Shown one piece after another: positions 40,250 to 49,866 of a stretch of DNA of 64,000 nucleotides. The notes beneath the pieces were generated by a model. The model had not been told where the DNA came from and made no database searches. It saw only the letters and a list, made by a program, of their open reading frames with translations. The position numbers were made by a program, and so were the translations under genes. The DNA lies in the NCBI GenBank assembly GCA_000471925.1, contig CP006668.1:2046001-2110000 (forward strand), written 5' to 3'. The DNA is from Ralstonia pickettii DTP0602 (lineage in GTDB: Bacteria > Pseudomonadota > Gammaproteobacteria > Burkholderiales > Burkholderiaceae). Every line of letters begins with the position of its first letter. Within the stretch, counting starts at the first letter, position 1.

Positions 40250-41851
40250 CTAGAACCCCACCGCTTGCCCGTCGCGCCGCGAGTCGGAAGCGGCAATATA
40301 GCCGTCCGGCGCCTTGTAGATCAGCTGCGCCGAGCCGAACTCCAGGCTGTCACGCGGCGCCACCTCGACGCGATGGCCCATGCCACGCAGCGTGGCGACC
40401 ACGTCCGGCGGCAGATGCGCCTCGACATTCACCACCGGCCCGTGCTCCACGCGAAAGCGCGGGGCATCGCTCATGGCTTGCGGATTCTGGCCGAAGGCGG
40501 CAAGCCGCGCCATCATCTGGACATGGCCCTGCGCCTGCATCGAGCCACCCATCACGCCGAATGACATCACCGGTGCGCCGTTGCGCGTGACGAATCCCGG
40601 GATGATGGTGTGCATCGGCTGCTTGCCGGGCGCCACGCAGTTGGCGTGGCCGGGCTTCAGGTTGAAACCCGCGCCGCGGTTGTGCAGCGCGATGCCGGTG
40701 CCGGGCACCACCACGCCGGAGCCGAAGCCGCGGTAGTTGGACTGGATGTACGAAACCATCGAACCCGCGGCATCCGCTGCCGACAAGTAGACGGTGCCGC
40801 CGGTCTTCGGGATCCCTGCAGTCGGTGCGCCGGCCCGCTTCATGTCGATCAGCGCCGCGCGCTCGGCAAGATACGCCGGGTCCAGGAAGGCGGCGGGCGC
40901 GTGCTGCATGGTGGCCGGGTCCGACACGTGGCGGTGCAGGTCGGCAAAGGCCAGCTTCATTGCCTCGATGCTGACGTGGTAGAAGTCGGCGCTGTCGCAA
41001 CCCATGCTTTCCACGTCGAAGCGGTCCAGGATGCCGAGGCCGATCAGCGCGGCGATGCCCTGGCCGTTCGGGGGAATTTCGTGGAGCGTGTAGCCGCGGA
41101 ACTCCTGCGCCATCGGCTGGACCCAGGCAGCGCGATGTGCGGCCAGGTCGTCGGCGCGGATGGCGCCTCCGGTTTCCTCGGCGAACGCGACGATGCGCGC
41201 GGCGAGTTCACCCGTGTAGAAGCTCTCGCCATCGCTCTCGGCAATGCGCTGCAGCGTGGCGGCCTGCCCCGGGAAACGCCAGCGCTCGCCCGCCTGCGGC
41301 GCCCTGCCGTCGCGCAGGAACGCCTTGGCAAAGCCAGGCTGCCCGGCCAGCACCGGCACCTGCGCGGCCCATTGCCGTGCGATCTGCGGCGACACCAGGA
41401 AGCCCTGTTCGGCGTACTCGATGGCCGGCGCGAACAGCCGCGCGAACGGCAGCTTGCCGAAGCGGGCCGACAGCGCCTTCCAGCCCGCAACTTGGCCCGG
41501 CACGGTGACGGTGTCCCAGCCCACCTCGGGCATGGCGTCGCGCCCGGCGAAATGCTCCGGCGTCCAGCGCGCCGGCGCACGGCCGCTGGAGTTGAGCCCG
41601 TACAGTTGCCCCTCGTGCCAGACCAGCGCGAACATGTCCCCGCCAATGCCGTTCATGACCGGCTCCACCACGGTCAGCGCAATCGCGCTGGCAATGGCGC
41701 TGTCGATGGCATTGCCGCCTTCGTACAGCATGCGCAGCCCCGCCTGCGCGGCGAGCGGCTGGCTGGTGCTGACCGCGTTGGCGGCCAGCAGCGGCATCTT
41801 CTGCGACGGGTAGGGAAAGGTCCAGTCGAAAGGCAACATCGGGAACTCCAT
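40250..41851 (-). CDS. gamma-glutamyltransferase family protein (YwrD-like)
   Basis: A 533-residue N-terminal-nucleophile hydrolase. The autocleavage site is in KTGGTVYLSAADAAGSMVSY, where Thr becomes the nucleophile; NGIGGDMFALVWHEG and NSSGRAPARW are family signatures, and SNYRGFGSGVVVPGTGI lies in the small subunit. No signal peptide is evident, as in the cytoplasmic YwrD/HpxW branch. It follows a Bug receptor gene by 53 bp in the same direction, a coupling that suggests use of a gamma-glutamyl compound or of oxamate-like amides. The substrate is not defined. Confidence 0.88.
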   Translation of the reverse strand: MEFPMLPFDWTFPYPSQKMPLLAANAVSTSQPLAAQAGLRMLYEGGNAIDSAIASAIALTVVEPVMNGIGGDMFALVWHEGQLYGLNSSGRAPARWTPEHFAGRDAMPEVGWDTVTVPGQVAGWKALSARFGKLPFARLFAPAIEYAEQGFLVSPQIARQWAAQVPVLAGQPGFAKAFLRDGRAPQAGERWRFPGQAATLQRIAESDGESFYTGELAARIVAFAEETGGAIRADDLAAHRAAWVQPMAQEFRGYTLHEIPPNGQGIAALIGLGILDRFDVESMGCDSADFYHVSIEAMKLAFADLHRHVSDPATMQHAPAAFLDPAYLAERAALIDMKRAGAPTAGIPKTGGTVYLSAADAAGSMVSYIQSNYRGFGSGVVVPGTGIALHNRGAGFNLKPGHANCVAPGKQPMHTIIPGFVTRNGAPVMSFGVMGGSMQAQGHVQMMARLAAFGQNPQAMSDAPRFRVEHGPVVNVEAHLPPDVVATLRGMGHRVEVAPRDSLEFGSAQLIYKAPDGYIAASDSRRDGQAVGF

Positions 41852-41904
41852 TCAGAACAGGTAAAAGGGCGCGCGGGCGGCGCCCCAGGGTTGCAGCACG
41901 CTGG

Positions 41905-42882
41905 TTATTGCAAAGTCACGCCGGACTGCTTGACGAGCTTCTCGGTACGCGGAATCTCGGCGCTGACCATCGCGCTGAATTCGCCGACGCTGCCGCCACG
42001 CGGCTCGGCGCCGGTGGCCGCCAGCCGCTCGCGGAATTCCGGTGACTTGAGCAGCTTATTGATCGAGACATTGAGCTTGCCGACCACGTCCGCCGGCGTG
42101 CCCTTGGGCGCGACAATGCCGTACCACGGCGCGATATCGAAGCCGGCATAGCCCTGCTCGGCGATCGTCGGGATCTCCGGCGCGTTCGGCGAGCGCTTCG
42201 CGGTGGACATGCCAAGCGCACGCAGCTTGCCCGCCTTCACATACGGCAGGCCGGTCATGATGGTGTCGAAGTACATCGACACCTGGCCGGACAGCAGCGC
42301 GGGAATCGCTTCGCCAGCGCCCTTGTACGGCACATGGACGATATCGATGCCGGCCGCGGCCTTCAGCATTTCGCCGGCGATATGCGAGGTGGTGCCGGCA
42401 CCGAACGAGGCATAGGTCAGCTTGCCCGGATTGGCCTTGGCATACGCCACCATCTCGGGCAGCGTTTTGAACGGCAGCGAGGGGTTGGACAACAGGATGT
42501 TAGGCGTGACCGCGACGACCGCCACCTTCTCGAACGCATCCGGGTCATAGCTGAGCTTCTTGTACAGGAACCGGTTGGTCACCATCGACGCCGGTCCGGA
42601 CATCAGCAGCGTATAGCCATCGCCAGGCGCGCGCGCAGCCACTTCGCTGCCGATCATGGCAGCGGCGCCTGGCCGGTTTTCGATCACGAAGGTCTGGCCA
42701 TATTCCTTGCCGAGGCCAAGGCCGATCTGCCGCGAGATCAGGTCGGTGGCCGAGCCAGCCTGGAACGGCACGACGATACGCACCGGCTGGCTGGGCCAGT
42801 CGCGGGCGCCCTCCGCGAGTGCCAGGGAAGAGGCCGCCAGCATGGTGACCGCAAGCAGGCTACGGATAGCAGTGAAACGCAT
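41905..42882 (-). CDS. Bug/TctC-family periplasmic substrate-binding protein
   Basis: A 325-residue TctC-type receptor: signal peptide (residues 1-23, SSLALAE), then RDWPSQPVRIVVPFQAGSAT and VIENRPGAAAMIG. Mature length and motifs are standard. It lies immediately upstream of the gamma-glutamyltransferase-like gene and is probably cotranscribed with it, making a gamma-glutamyl amide or its product a candidate ligand. No TctA/TctB partner nearby. Confidence 0.9.
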   Translation of the reverse strand: MRFTAIRSLLAVTMLAASSLALAEGARDWPSQPVRIVVPFQAGSATDLISRQIGLGLGKEYGQTFVIENRPGAAAMIGSEVAARAPGDGYTLLMSGPASMVTNRFLYKKLSYDPDAFEKVAVVAVTPNILLSNPSLPFKTLPEMVAYAKANPGKLTYASFGAGTTSHIAGEMLKAAAGIDIVHVPYKGAGEAIPALLSGQVSMYFDTIMTGLPYVKAGKLRALGMSTAKRSPNAPEIPTIAEQGYAGFDIAPWYGIVAPKGTPADVVGKLNVSINKLLKSPEFRERLAATGAEPRGGSVGEFSAMVSAEIPRTEKLVKQSGVTLQ

Positions 42883-43155
42883 GTTTATACCCTCATCGAT
42901 AGAAGAAATGTCATCCGCTCACAGGGAGGGATGGCACTTCCCAGTCCGCAATATGCGTGCCATTGGTGTCGGGCCGATTCCGGCGCGCGTCCCGCCCGCC
43001 CCCTTCCCTTTCCTGGAAGTTTGCGCACGTCTTGCACCGGAGTCGTCAGCTTCGCACCGGCAATTGCCGGACTGTCTTGTCTCCATGGGGCCGGCGCACT
43101 GCGTGGGTGCGCCATGGCCCCGCCCTGGTGGGGGGTGTCCTTCACCCCATCGTTG

Positions 43156-44607
43156 TTATTCGACGTCCATGCAGAGGTATTTGGTCTCCAGATACTCGTC
43201 GATGCCATGGCTTGAGCCTTCGCGGCCCAGCCCCGATTGCTTGACGCCGCCGAACGGCGCCACCTCGTTCGAGATCAGCCCGGTATTGATGCCGACCATG
43301 CCGTACTCGAGTGCCTGCGCCACGCGCCAGATCTTCCCCATGTCGCGCGAGAAGAAGTAAGCGGCCAGCCCCGACTCGGTATCGTTGGCCATCGCCACCA
43401 CCTCCTCTTCGGTGCTGAAGCGGAACAGCGGTGCCAGCGGGCCGAAGGTCTCCTCGCGTGCCACCCGCATCGACGAAGTCGCATTGGCCAGCACCGTCGG
43501 CGCGAAGAAGGTGCCGCCGAGCGCATGGCGCTGGCCGCCCGTCAACACGGCGGCGCCGTGCGCCAGCGCGTCGGCAATATGCGCTTCGACCTTGGCCACG
43601 GCATCCGCGTCGATGAGCGGGCCTTGCGTGACCTCGCTGTCGACGCCATGGCCCGGCCGCAACTGCTCGACCGCGCTGACGAGACGGCGCGCGACCTCGT
43701 CATAGACGCGCTCGTGCACATAGATGCGGTTGGCGCAGACACAAGTCTGGCCGCTGTTGCGGAACTTGGAGGCGAGGATGCCCTCCACCGCGCGGTCGAG
43801 GTCGGCGTCGTCGAAGACGATCAACGGCGCGTTGCCACCCAGTTCCAGCGAGAGCTTCTTCACGGTGCCGGCGCACTGCGCCATCAGCAGCTTGCCGATC
43901 GCGGTCGAGCCGGTAAAACTGAGCTTGCGCACCACCGGGCTGGCGCACAGCACGCCGCCGATCTGCACGGCGTCGCCGGTCACCACCTGCAGCACGCCAC
44001 GCGGCACGCCGGCCTGTTCGCCCAGCACGGCCAGCGCCAGTGCCGTGAGCGGCGTCTGTTCGGCGGGCTTGACGATGATGGTGCAGCCGGCGGCAAGCGC
44101 CGGGCCGACCTTGCGCGTGATCATCGCCGCCGGGAAGTTCCACGGCGTGATGGCCGCGCACACACCCACCGGCTCGCGCAGCACCACCAGCTTCTGGCTG
44201 CTGCGCGGGCTGGCCAGCACCTCGCCATCGACCCGCTTGGCTTCTTCCCCGAACCACTCGAGGAAGCTCGCGGCATAGGCGACCTCGCCGCGCGCCTCGG
44301 CCAGCGGCTTGCCTTGCTCGGCGGTCATCAGTTGGGCCAGGTCTTCCTGGTGCGCCAGCATCAGATCGGCCCAGCGGCGCAGCACGGCGGCGCGCGCCTT
44401 GCCCGTCTGCGCGCGCCATGCCGGCAGCGCGCGCTCGGCGGCGCGCACCGCCTGTTCGGTTTCGGCCGCGCCGGCCAGGGGCACCGAGCCGATCTGTTCG
44501 TGGGTCGCCGGGTTGTAGACCGCGAGTTCTGCGCCGCTTTGCGCCCCGGTCCATTCGCCGTCGATCAGGCAATGGCTGCGCAACAGCGCGGTATGTTGGA
44601 GTTCCAT
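43156..44607 (-). CDS. gabD: succinate-semialdehyde dehydrogenase (NADP+)
   Basis: A 483-residue aldehyde dehydrogenase oxidising succinate semialdehyde to succinate. Catalytic Glu in ELGGNAPLIVFDDADLDRAV and Cys in SGQTCVCANRIYVHE (usual ALDH pair), with the NADP-binding KPAEQTPLTALAL and FTGSTAIGK. It starts 9 bp after the gabT stop with AAGGGGA upstream, so the two form an operon. Glutarate semialdehyde can also be a substrate of GabD, which would link to the lysine/glutarate route near 15-17 kb; that is inference. Confidence 0.93.
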   Translation of the reverse strand: MELQHTALLRSHCLIDGEWTGAQSGAELAVYNPATHEQIGSVPLAGAAETEQAVRAAERALPAWRAQTGKARAAVLRRWADLMLAHQEDLAQLMTAEQGKPLAEARGEVAYAASFLEWFGEEAKRVDGEVLASPRSSQKLVVLREPVGVCAAITPWNFPAAMITRKVGPALAAGCTIIVKPAEQTPLTALALAVLGEQAGVPRGVLQVVTGDAVQIGGVLCASPVVRKLSFTGSTAIGKLLMAQCAGTVKKLSLELGGNAPLIVFDDADLDRAVEGILASKFRNSGQTCVCANRIYVHERVYDEVARRLVSAVEQLRPGHGVDSEVTQGPLIDADAVAKVEAHIADALAHGAAVLTGGQRHALGGTFFAPTVLANATSSMRVAREETFGPLAPLFRFSTEEEVVAMANDTESGLAAYFFSRDMGKIWRVAQALEYGMVGINTGLISNEVAPFGGVKQSGLGREGSSHGIDEYLETKYLCMDVE

Positions 44608-44616
44608 GGGTTCCCC

Positions 44617-45888
44617 TTATTCGGCCAGCGCCTGGGCCAGCACCGCCAGCGCTGCGTCGAACTGCGCCTGCGGGATGGTGAGCGGATAGAGGAAACGGAT
44701 GACATTGCCGTAGGTGCCGCAGGTCAGCAGCACCAGGCCGGCTTCCAGCGCACGGGCCTGTACGCGTTTGGCATGCTCGGCGCTGGGCTGGCCCGTGGCC
44801 GGATCGCAGAATTCGGCAGCGATCATCGAACCCAGCCCGCGCACCTCGGCCACTGCGGGGCAGTGCTTGCGCTGTGCGAGCAAGTGATCGCGCAACTGGT
44901 TGCCAAGCTCGGCGGAGCGCTCGCACAGCCCTTCTTCCTCAATCACATCGATGACCGCGTGCGCCGCCGCCACCGCCAGCGGATTGCCGGCATAGGTGCC
45001 ACCGAGGCCGCCTGGCAGCGGCGCATCCATGATCTGCGCGCGGCCGCAGACCGCCGACAGCGGCATGCCGCCGGCCAGGCTCTTGGCCATCGTGATCAGG
45101 TCCGGCTCGACGTCATAGTGCGACATCGCGAACATCTTGCCGGTGCGGCCAAAACCAGTCTGCACTTCATCGGCGATCAGCACGATGCCGTGCTGGTCAC
45201 ATACCGCCCGCAAGCCCTGCATGAAATCGGACGGCGCCGCCTGGAAGCCGCCTTCGCCTTGCACCGGCTCAACGATGATCGCGGCCACGCGCCCCGGGTC
45301 GATATCGGTCTTGAACAGGCTGTCCAGCGCCTGCAGCGCCCGCTCGGTGCTGACGCCGTGCAGCGCGCTGGGAAACGGCGCGTGGTAGATGTCGGACGGG
45401 AACGGGCCGAACCCGACCTTGTACGGCGCCACCTTGCCAGTCAGCGCCATGCCCAGCAACGTGCGGCCATGGAAGGCGCCCGAGAAGGCGATCACGCCCG
45501 GGCGGCCGGTATGCGCACGGGCGATCTTGATGGCATTTTCCACGGCTTCGGCGCCGGTGGTGAACAGGGCCGTCTTGTTCAGGCCCTGGATCGGCACCAT
45601 CGCGTTGATGCGCTCGGCCAGCGCGACATAGCTCTGGTAGGGCACGATCTGGTAGGCGGTATGCGTGAAACGCTCCAGCTGCGCGGTGATGGCCTGCATC
45701 ACGCGCGGATGGCGGTGGCCCGTATTGAGCACGGCGATGCCGGCGGCGAAGTCGGTGTAGGCACGGCCTTCTACGTCCCACAGCGTGGCGTTCTCCGCGC
45801 GGTCGGCATAGAAATCGCACATCACGCCCACGCCGCGCGGCGTCGCGAGGGTTCGGCGTTGGTTCAGTTCGAGGTTTTTCATGGTCAT
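44617..45888 (-). CDS. gabT: 4-aminobutyrate aminotransferase
   Basis: A 423-residue class III aminotransferase converting GABA and 2-oxoglutarate to succinate semialdehyde and glutamate. FAAGIAVLNTGHRHPRVMQA, the PLP region IADEVQTGFGRTG, and the PLP-Lys in MAKSLAGGMPLSAV are visible. The frame is open to 46098, but MTMKNLELNQRRT is the family start; the second Met (45882) is equally likely. It is the first gene of gabTD, divergent from the MocR regulator. 5-aminovalerate is a common second substrate. Confidence 0.93.
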   Translation of the reverse strand: MTMKNLELNQRRTLATPRGVGVMCDFYADRAENATLWDVEGRAYTDFAAGIAVLNTGHRHPRVMQAITAQLERFTHTAYQIVPYQSYVALAERINAMVPIQGLNKTALFTTGAEAVENAIKIARAHTGRPGVIAFSGAFHGRTLLGMALTGKVAPYKVGFGPFPSDIYHAPFPSALHGVSTERALQALDSLFKTDIDPGRVAAIIVEPVQGEGGFQAAPSDFMQGLRAVCDQHGIVLIADEVQTGFGRTGKMFAMSHYDVEPDLITMAKSLAGGMPLSAVCGRAQIMDAPLPGGLGGTYAGNPLAVAAAHAVIDVIEEEGLCERSAELGNQLRDHLLAQRKHCPAVAEVRGLGSMIAAEFCDPATGQPSAEHAKRVQARALEAGLVLLTCGTYGNVIRFLYPLTIPQAQFDAALAVLAQALAE

Positions 45889-45981
45889 TGTGCGGTAAGG
45901 GCTGTCGGCACCAGCCGACTCGCGAAACGGGCACCGCCGGCAGCAGCAAGCGATGCCAGCCATTTCATCCGGCTTTGGCCC

Positions 45982-45987
45982 TATAAT
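45982..45987 (+). promoter_or_regulatory. TATAAT -10-like box in the gabT/gabR interval
   Basis: Perfect TATAAT on the plus strand, 35 bp before a TTG codon (46022) where the regulator's family-like sequence begins. If it is the regulator's -10, the upstream ATG at 45953 cannot be used, which favours the TTG start. Confidence 0.4.
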
Positions 45988-46021
45988 CCAGTACCGCTTA
46001 CGCAAATCCGATGGTGCCAAT

Positions 46022-47536
46022 TTGAAATCGATCTGCGGCGACCTGCTGCTCCAGCGCCTGGGCCCCGAAGGCCCGGCGGCGCTGGGCAAGCCGCTCAACC
46101 GGGGCCTCTACGAATGCATCCGCGGCGCGATTCAGGACGGCAGCCTCGCGCCGGCCACTCGCCTGCCGCCGCAACGCGACCTTGCCGCCGAACTGGGGCT
46201 GTCGCGCAATACGGTGATGTTTGCCTACGACCAGCTGCTGGCAGAGGGTTACCTGTACGCGCGCACCGGCAGTGGCACCTTCGTTGCCGCCACCGCGCCG
46301 GAGAGTTACCTGAATGCCGCCGCCGTCCCGGCGACCGAGGTCGGGCCGCAGGCCATGCCCGGGCTGTCGCCGCGCGGACAGCGGCTGATCGCCAACGCCT
46401 CGGCTTCGCCCACGCAATGGGGGGCGTTCATGCCGGGCGTGCCCGACGTGACGCGCTTCCCGCACCGGCGCTATGCCCAGATCGCGGCCCGCCTGTGGCG
46501 CCAGCCGCGGCCGGAATGGCTGAGCTATGGCCATGGTGGCGGGCTGCCGGCGCTGCGCGAAGCGGTGGCGACGCATTTGCGGGTGGCGCGCTCGGTGCGC
46601 TGCGATCCCGACCAGGTGCTGATCACCGAGGGCATACACCAGGCCATCGACCTGGTGGTGAGGATGCTGGGCTCGCCCGGTGACCAGGCGTGGGTGGAAG
46701 AGCCCAGCTATTGGGGCATTCGCGGCGTGCTGCAGGTCAGCGATATCGGCATGGTGCCGAAGCCGGTGGACGACGAGGGCCTGACGCTGCCCGACAGCGA
46801 GACCGGCAAGGAGACGCCTGCGCCGCGCTTTATCTTCGTCACGCCCTCGCACCAGTACCCGCTCGGCGCCGTGATGAGCCTGAAGCGCCGGCGCGCGCTG
46901 CTGGAATACGCCCGCCAGCGCGGCAGCTGGATCGTGGAAGACGACTACGACAGCGAATTCCGCTTCTCCGGACAGCCGATTCCGTCGTTGCAGGGCATGG
47001 AGCCGGATGCGCCGGTGATCTATATCGGCACCTTCAGCAAGACGCTCTATCCGGGCTTGCGCATGGGCTACCTGGTGCTGCCGCGCAGCCTGGCCGGCGC
47101 CTTCCAGACCGCGCACGCCGAGCTGTACCGGGCCGGCCACCTGATGACGCAGGCAACTGTCGCCGAATTCATGCAGGCCGGTGACTATGCCGCCCACATC
47201 CGTCGCATGCGGCCGCTGTATGCCAGGCGGCGGGCCATCCTGGCCGCGTTGATCGAGCGCTACCTCGGCCCCGGTGCGCTGCACGAGCACGGCAGCAACG
47301 CCGGCCTGCACCTGGTGCTGCGGCTGCCCGACGATGCCGACGACGTGGCCATCACCGCTGCCGCCCGGGCGCGCGGCATCGTGGTGCGGCCGCTGTCGCG
47401 CTATTTCATTGGCGATGCCGTGCAGCAAGGCCTGCTGTTGGGGTACGCCTGCGTGCCGGAGGAGGACATCGCGCCAGCCTTCGACAGGCTGCTCGGCTGC
47501 CTGCCGCGCGGCGGCACGGCGAAGTCTCCAAATTGA
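46022..47536 (+). CDS. MocR/GabR-type transcriptional regulator
   Basis: A regulator of about 504 residues controlling the divergent gabTD operon, by analogy with GabR. GntR winged helix: RLPPQRDLAAELGLSRNTVM; aminotransferase-like domain with the PLP Lys in YIGTFSKTLYPGLRMGYLV and FVTPSHQYPLGAV, VEDDYDSEF. The frame is open from 45953 (ATG), but the extra 23 residues overlap a TATAAT box, so a TTG start at 46022 is proposed. The C-terminus is intact. Confidence 0.85.
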   Translation: MKSICGDLLLQRLGPEGPAALGKPLNRGLYECIRGAIQDGSLAPATRLPPQRDLAAELGLSRNTVMFAYDQLLAEGYLYARTGSGTFVAATAPESYLNAAAVPATEVGPQAMPGLSPRGQRLIANASASPTQWGAFMPGVPDVTRFPHRRYAQIAARLWRQPRPEWLSYGHGGGLPALREAVATHLRVARSVRCDPDQVLITEGIHQAIDLVVRMLGSPGDQAWVEEPSYWGIRGVLQVSDIGMVPKPVDDEGLTLPDSETGKETPAPRFIFVTPSHQYPLGAVMSLKRRRALLEYARQRGSWIVEDDYDSEFRFSGQPIPSLQGMEPDAPVIYIGTFSKTLYPGLRMGYLVLPRSLAGAFQTAHAELYRAGHLMTQATVAEFMQAGDYAAHIRRMRPLYARRRAILAALIERYLGPGALHEHGSNAGLHLVLRLPDDADDVAITAAARARGIVVRPLSRYFIGDAVQQGLLLGYACVPEEDIAPAFDRLLGCLPRGGTAKSPN

Positions 47537-47599
47537 CGCGATGCAAGGCGGCCGGCGCAGCCTTGCTACAATCCAGTCGCATACAGAACGGCAGATACC

Positions 47600-48079
47600 A
47601 TGGGCTTTGAAAAACTGGCAGCACTGAAAGAACAACTGGCGAAGAAGGCACAGGCCGAGTCAAAGGCAGGGGCACAGCGCAAGAAGAATCCGCGCGCTGA
47701 CACGCCCGCGAAACCGGTCGATCCGGTGGTGCATTCCATTGCCCGGCTGCAGAAGCACTTTCCCAAGGCCTTTCCGAAGAACCCCGCCCCCAAAGTGCCG
47801 CTCAAGGTCGGCACGTTTGAGGATCTCAGGCAGCATGCGACGGCGCTTGCCTTGACCGAGGAGGAATTGCGCGAAGCGATTCGTACCTGGTGCAAAGGGA
47901 CACGCTATTGGTCTTGCCTGGTTGAAGGGGCCAAACGGGTAGACCTGGACGGGCAGGAGGCTGGCGTCGTCAGCCAGACGGATGCGAAGCGGGCGCAGCA
48001 ACTAAAGGCCCGTCGGCCTAAGAGCGCCCCGTCCGGGCAAGGCGCCCGCTCCGGGCAAGGCACTCAAGCGCCGACCTGA
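47600..48079 (+). CDS. ProQ/FinO-domain RNA-binding protein
   Basis: A 159-residue protein with the FinO/ProQ fold: the segment IARLQKHFPKAFPKNPAPKV, then PLKVGTFEDLRQ and REAIRTWCKGTRYWSCLVEG matches ProQ domains, which bind structured RNA and chaperone small RNAs. A Lys/Ala-rich N-terminal tail (5-45) and a Ser/Gly/Gln-rich C-terminus flank it, as in minimal beta-proteobacterial ProQ. It follows the regulator by 63 bp but probably has its own promoter. It overlaps the end of the convergent LysR gene by 16 bp. Confidence 0.88.
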   Translation: MGFEKLAALKEQLAKKAQAESKAGAQRKKNPRADTPAKPVDPVVHSIARLQKHFPKAFPKNPAPKVPLKVGTFEDLRQHATALALTEEELREAIRTWCKGTRYWSCLVEGAKRVDLDGQEAGVVSQTDAKRAQQLKARRPKSAPSGQGARSGQGTQAPT

Positions 48080-48972
48080 TACCCTCCCGACAGCGCGTTC
48101 ACCAGGCCATCGAACACCAGGCGAATGCGTGGCGGAACGGGCCCACGCTGCGGACGATAGACAAAGAGGTCCCATGGCTCCGGCGCGTACTTCTGCAGCA
48201 CCGGCACCAACCTGCCGGCGGCAATATGCTCGTCCGCCAGAATCGCCGCGAGTTGGCCGAAGGCCAGTCCTGACAGCACCGCATCGCGCTCGGCCTCGGA
48301 ATCGTTGCTGGTGAAGGCAGGGGCCGAGGGCGTGTACTGCTGGCCCCGCGCGAACCACCAGGGCCACGGCCGCCCCGTCGTGACGTCCTGCATCACGGTG
48401 GTGGGCAGTGTCTCCAGATCCTGGATCTGCCTTGGCCGGCCGAGCCGGTCGATCAATGCCGGTGCGCCCACCACGTGGAAGGCATGCGTCGCCACCTTGC
48501 GCACCACAAAACGGCTGTCGCGCACGAAACCGAAGCGCACGCCAATATCGATCCGCCCATCCACCACATCCGCCGGCACGTCGCTGAGGTCCAGCTCGAT
48601 GCGCAGCCCGGCATGCCGGAGCGCGAGCCCGGCCAGCGTAGGCAGAACGCCGATGCGGCCCAGCGCCTTGGGCGCCGTTACCCGGACCACACCCGTGAAG
48701 TCGGGGCCTTCCGGATCACTACGTGGCGCGAACAGCGCGTCAAGCTGCATGACGCCGTCGCGCGCCCGGGCGGCCAGTTGCTCGCCGAACGCCGTAATGC
48801 GGATCTGGCGTGTGTTCCGGTGGAACAGCAATTCGCCCTGGATGCGCTCCAGCTCCTGGACGGCGCGCGTGACCGCCTGTGGCGAGATGCCGAGTCGGAT
48901 CGCCGCGTGCTTGAAGCTGCCAGCTTCCGCTGCGGTCACGAAGATGCGCAGCATCTCAAGGCGATTGAGCAT
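48064..48972 (-). CDS. LysR-family transcriptional regulator, divergent from an SDR gene
   Basis: A 302-residue LysR protein: MLRIFVTAAEAGSFKHAAIR and LGISPQAVTRAVQELE form the winged helix; the rest is the effector domain of the CrgA/DhcR-like branch (RVTAPKALGRIGVLPTLAGL). It faces away from the SDR gene, which starts 115 bp away, with a T-N11-A palindrome next to its own start. It likely activates or represses that SDR gene. Confidence 0.9.
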   Translation of the reverse strand: MLNRLEMLRIFVTAAEAGSFKHAAIRLGISPQAVTRAVQELERIQGELLFHRNTRQIRITAFGEQLAARARDGVMQLDALFAPRSDPEGPDFTGVVRVTAPKALGRIGVLPTLAGLALRHAGLRIELDLSDVPADVVDGRIDIGVRFGFVRDSRFVVRKVATHAFHVVGAPALIDRLGRPRQIQDLETLPTTVMQDVTTGRPWPWWFARGQQYTPSAPAFTSNDSEAERDAVLSGLAFGQLAAILADEHIAAGRLVPVLQKYAPEPWDLFVYRPQRGPVPPRIRLVFDGLVNALSGGYQVGA

Positions 48973-48989
48973 GGCGTTTCGATTCCAGT

Positions 48990-49004
48990 TTCAGGAATTC
49001 TGAA
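48990..49004. promoter_or_regulatory. LysR box TTCAGGAATTCTGAA
   Basis: 15-bp near-palindrome with the T-N11-A spacing, 18 bp upstream of the LysR start and 83 bp before the SDR start: the expected site for this regulator. Confidence 0.55.
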
Positions 49005-49086
49005 ATCTTAACATTTCCATTTTCTGCAAGCGCCAGTCCGCCGATACTCGCTTCATCGCATCAACGATCCTTTGAAAGGAGATGAC

Positions 49087-49830
49087 ATGAGCACGAATAT
49101 CGAAGGCAAGGTAGTCGTCATTACGGGCGCCAGCAGCGGGCTTGGCGAAACCACGGCGCGTTACCTGGCGGCGCGTGGTGCGTCGGTGGTCCTGGCAGCG
49201 CGCCGGGCGGACCGGCTGGCCACCATCGCGGAAGAAATCCGCGCCGCGGGTGGCAAGGTGGAAGTGGTGCCCACCGACGTGACGCGCCAGGAGGACGTGC
49301 GCACGCTGATCGACACCGCCGTGCGCGTATTCGGCAAGCTCGATGTGCTGATCAATAACGCGGGCCTGATGTCCATCGCACCGCTGAGCGAGACGAAGGT
49401 CGACGAATGGGACCGCATGATCGACATCAACATCAAGGGCGTGCTCTATGGCATCGCCGCGGCGCTGCCGGTATTCCAGCGGCAGGGCAGCGGCCACTTC
49501 ATCAACATCGCTTCCGTCGCGGGCATCAAGGTATTCAGCCCGGGCGGCACGGTCTACAGCGGCACCAAGTTTGCGGTGCGGGCCATCTCGGAAGGGCTGC
49601 GCCATGAAGTGGGCGGCGCGATTCGCACCACCACCATCGAGCCGGGCGCGGTCGACTCCGAACTGAAGCTGGGCAGCAGCCACGAGGCCAGCGCGCAGTT
49701 CGTGAAGGACTTCTACCAGATCGCGATTCCGTCAGAGGCTGTGGCGCGCGCCATCGCCTACGCGATCGAGCAGCCGGCAGACGTGGATATCAACGAAATC
49801 GTGCTGCGTCCGACGGTACAGGAGTTCTGA
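49087..49830 (+). CDS. short-chain dehydrogenase/reductase (SDR)
   Basis: A 247-residue classical SDR. Cofactor loop TGASSGLGETTARYL (13-27), NNAG (89-92), catalytic Ser in ASVAG and Tyr-x-x-x-Lys as YSGTKFAVRA. A perfect ribosome site (AAAGGAG) stands 8 nt upstream of the ATG. It is the target-like partner of the divergent LysR gene. Substrate unknown; homologues are often described as general aldehyde or ketone reductases. Confidence 0.92.
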   Translation: MSTNIEGKVVVITGASSGLGETTARYLAARGASVVLAARRADRLATIAEEIRAAGGKVEVVPTDVTRQEDVRTLIDTAVRVFGKLDVLINNAGLMSIAPLSETKVDEWDRMIDINIKGVLYGIAAALPVFQRQGSGHFINIASVAGIKVFSPGGTVYSGTKFAVRAISEGLRHEVGGAIRTTTIEPGAVDSELKLGSSHEASAQFVKDFYQIAIPSEAVARAIAYAIEQPADVDINEIVLRPTVQEF

Positions 49831-49866
49831 GCGTCCAAGGACCACAAGCCCCGCACGAACGGCGCG

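Noticed and set aside
43237..46683. Plus-strand frame of 1148 codons
   Set aside because: Runs antisense through gabD, gabT and into the regulator; composition is His/Arg/Gln-rich with no domain, a product of GC-rich codon use on the other strand.
45998..47635. Minus-strand frame of 545 codons
   Set aside because: Antisense to the GabR-type regulator; no family character.
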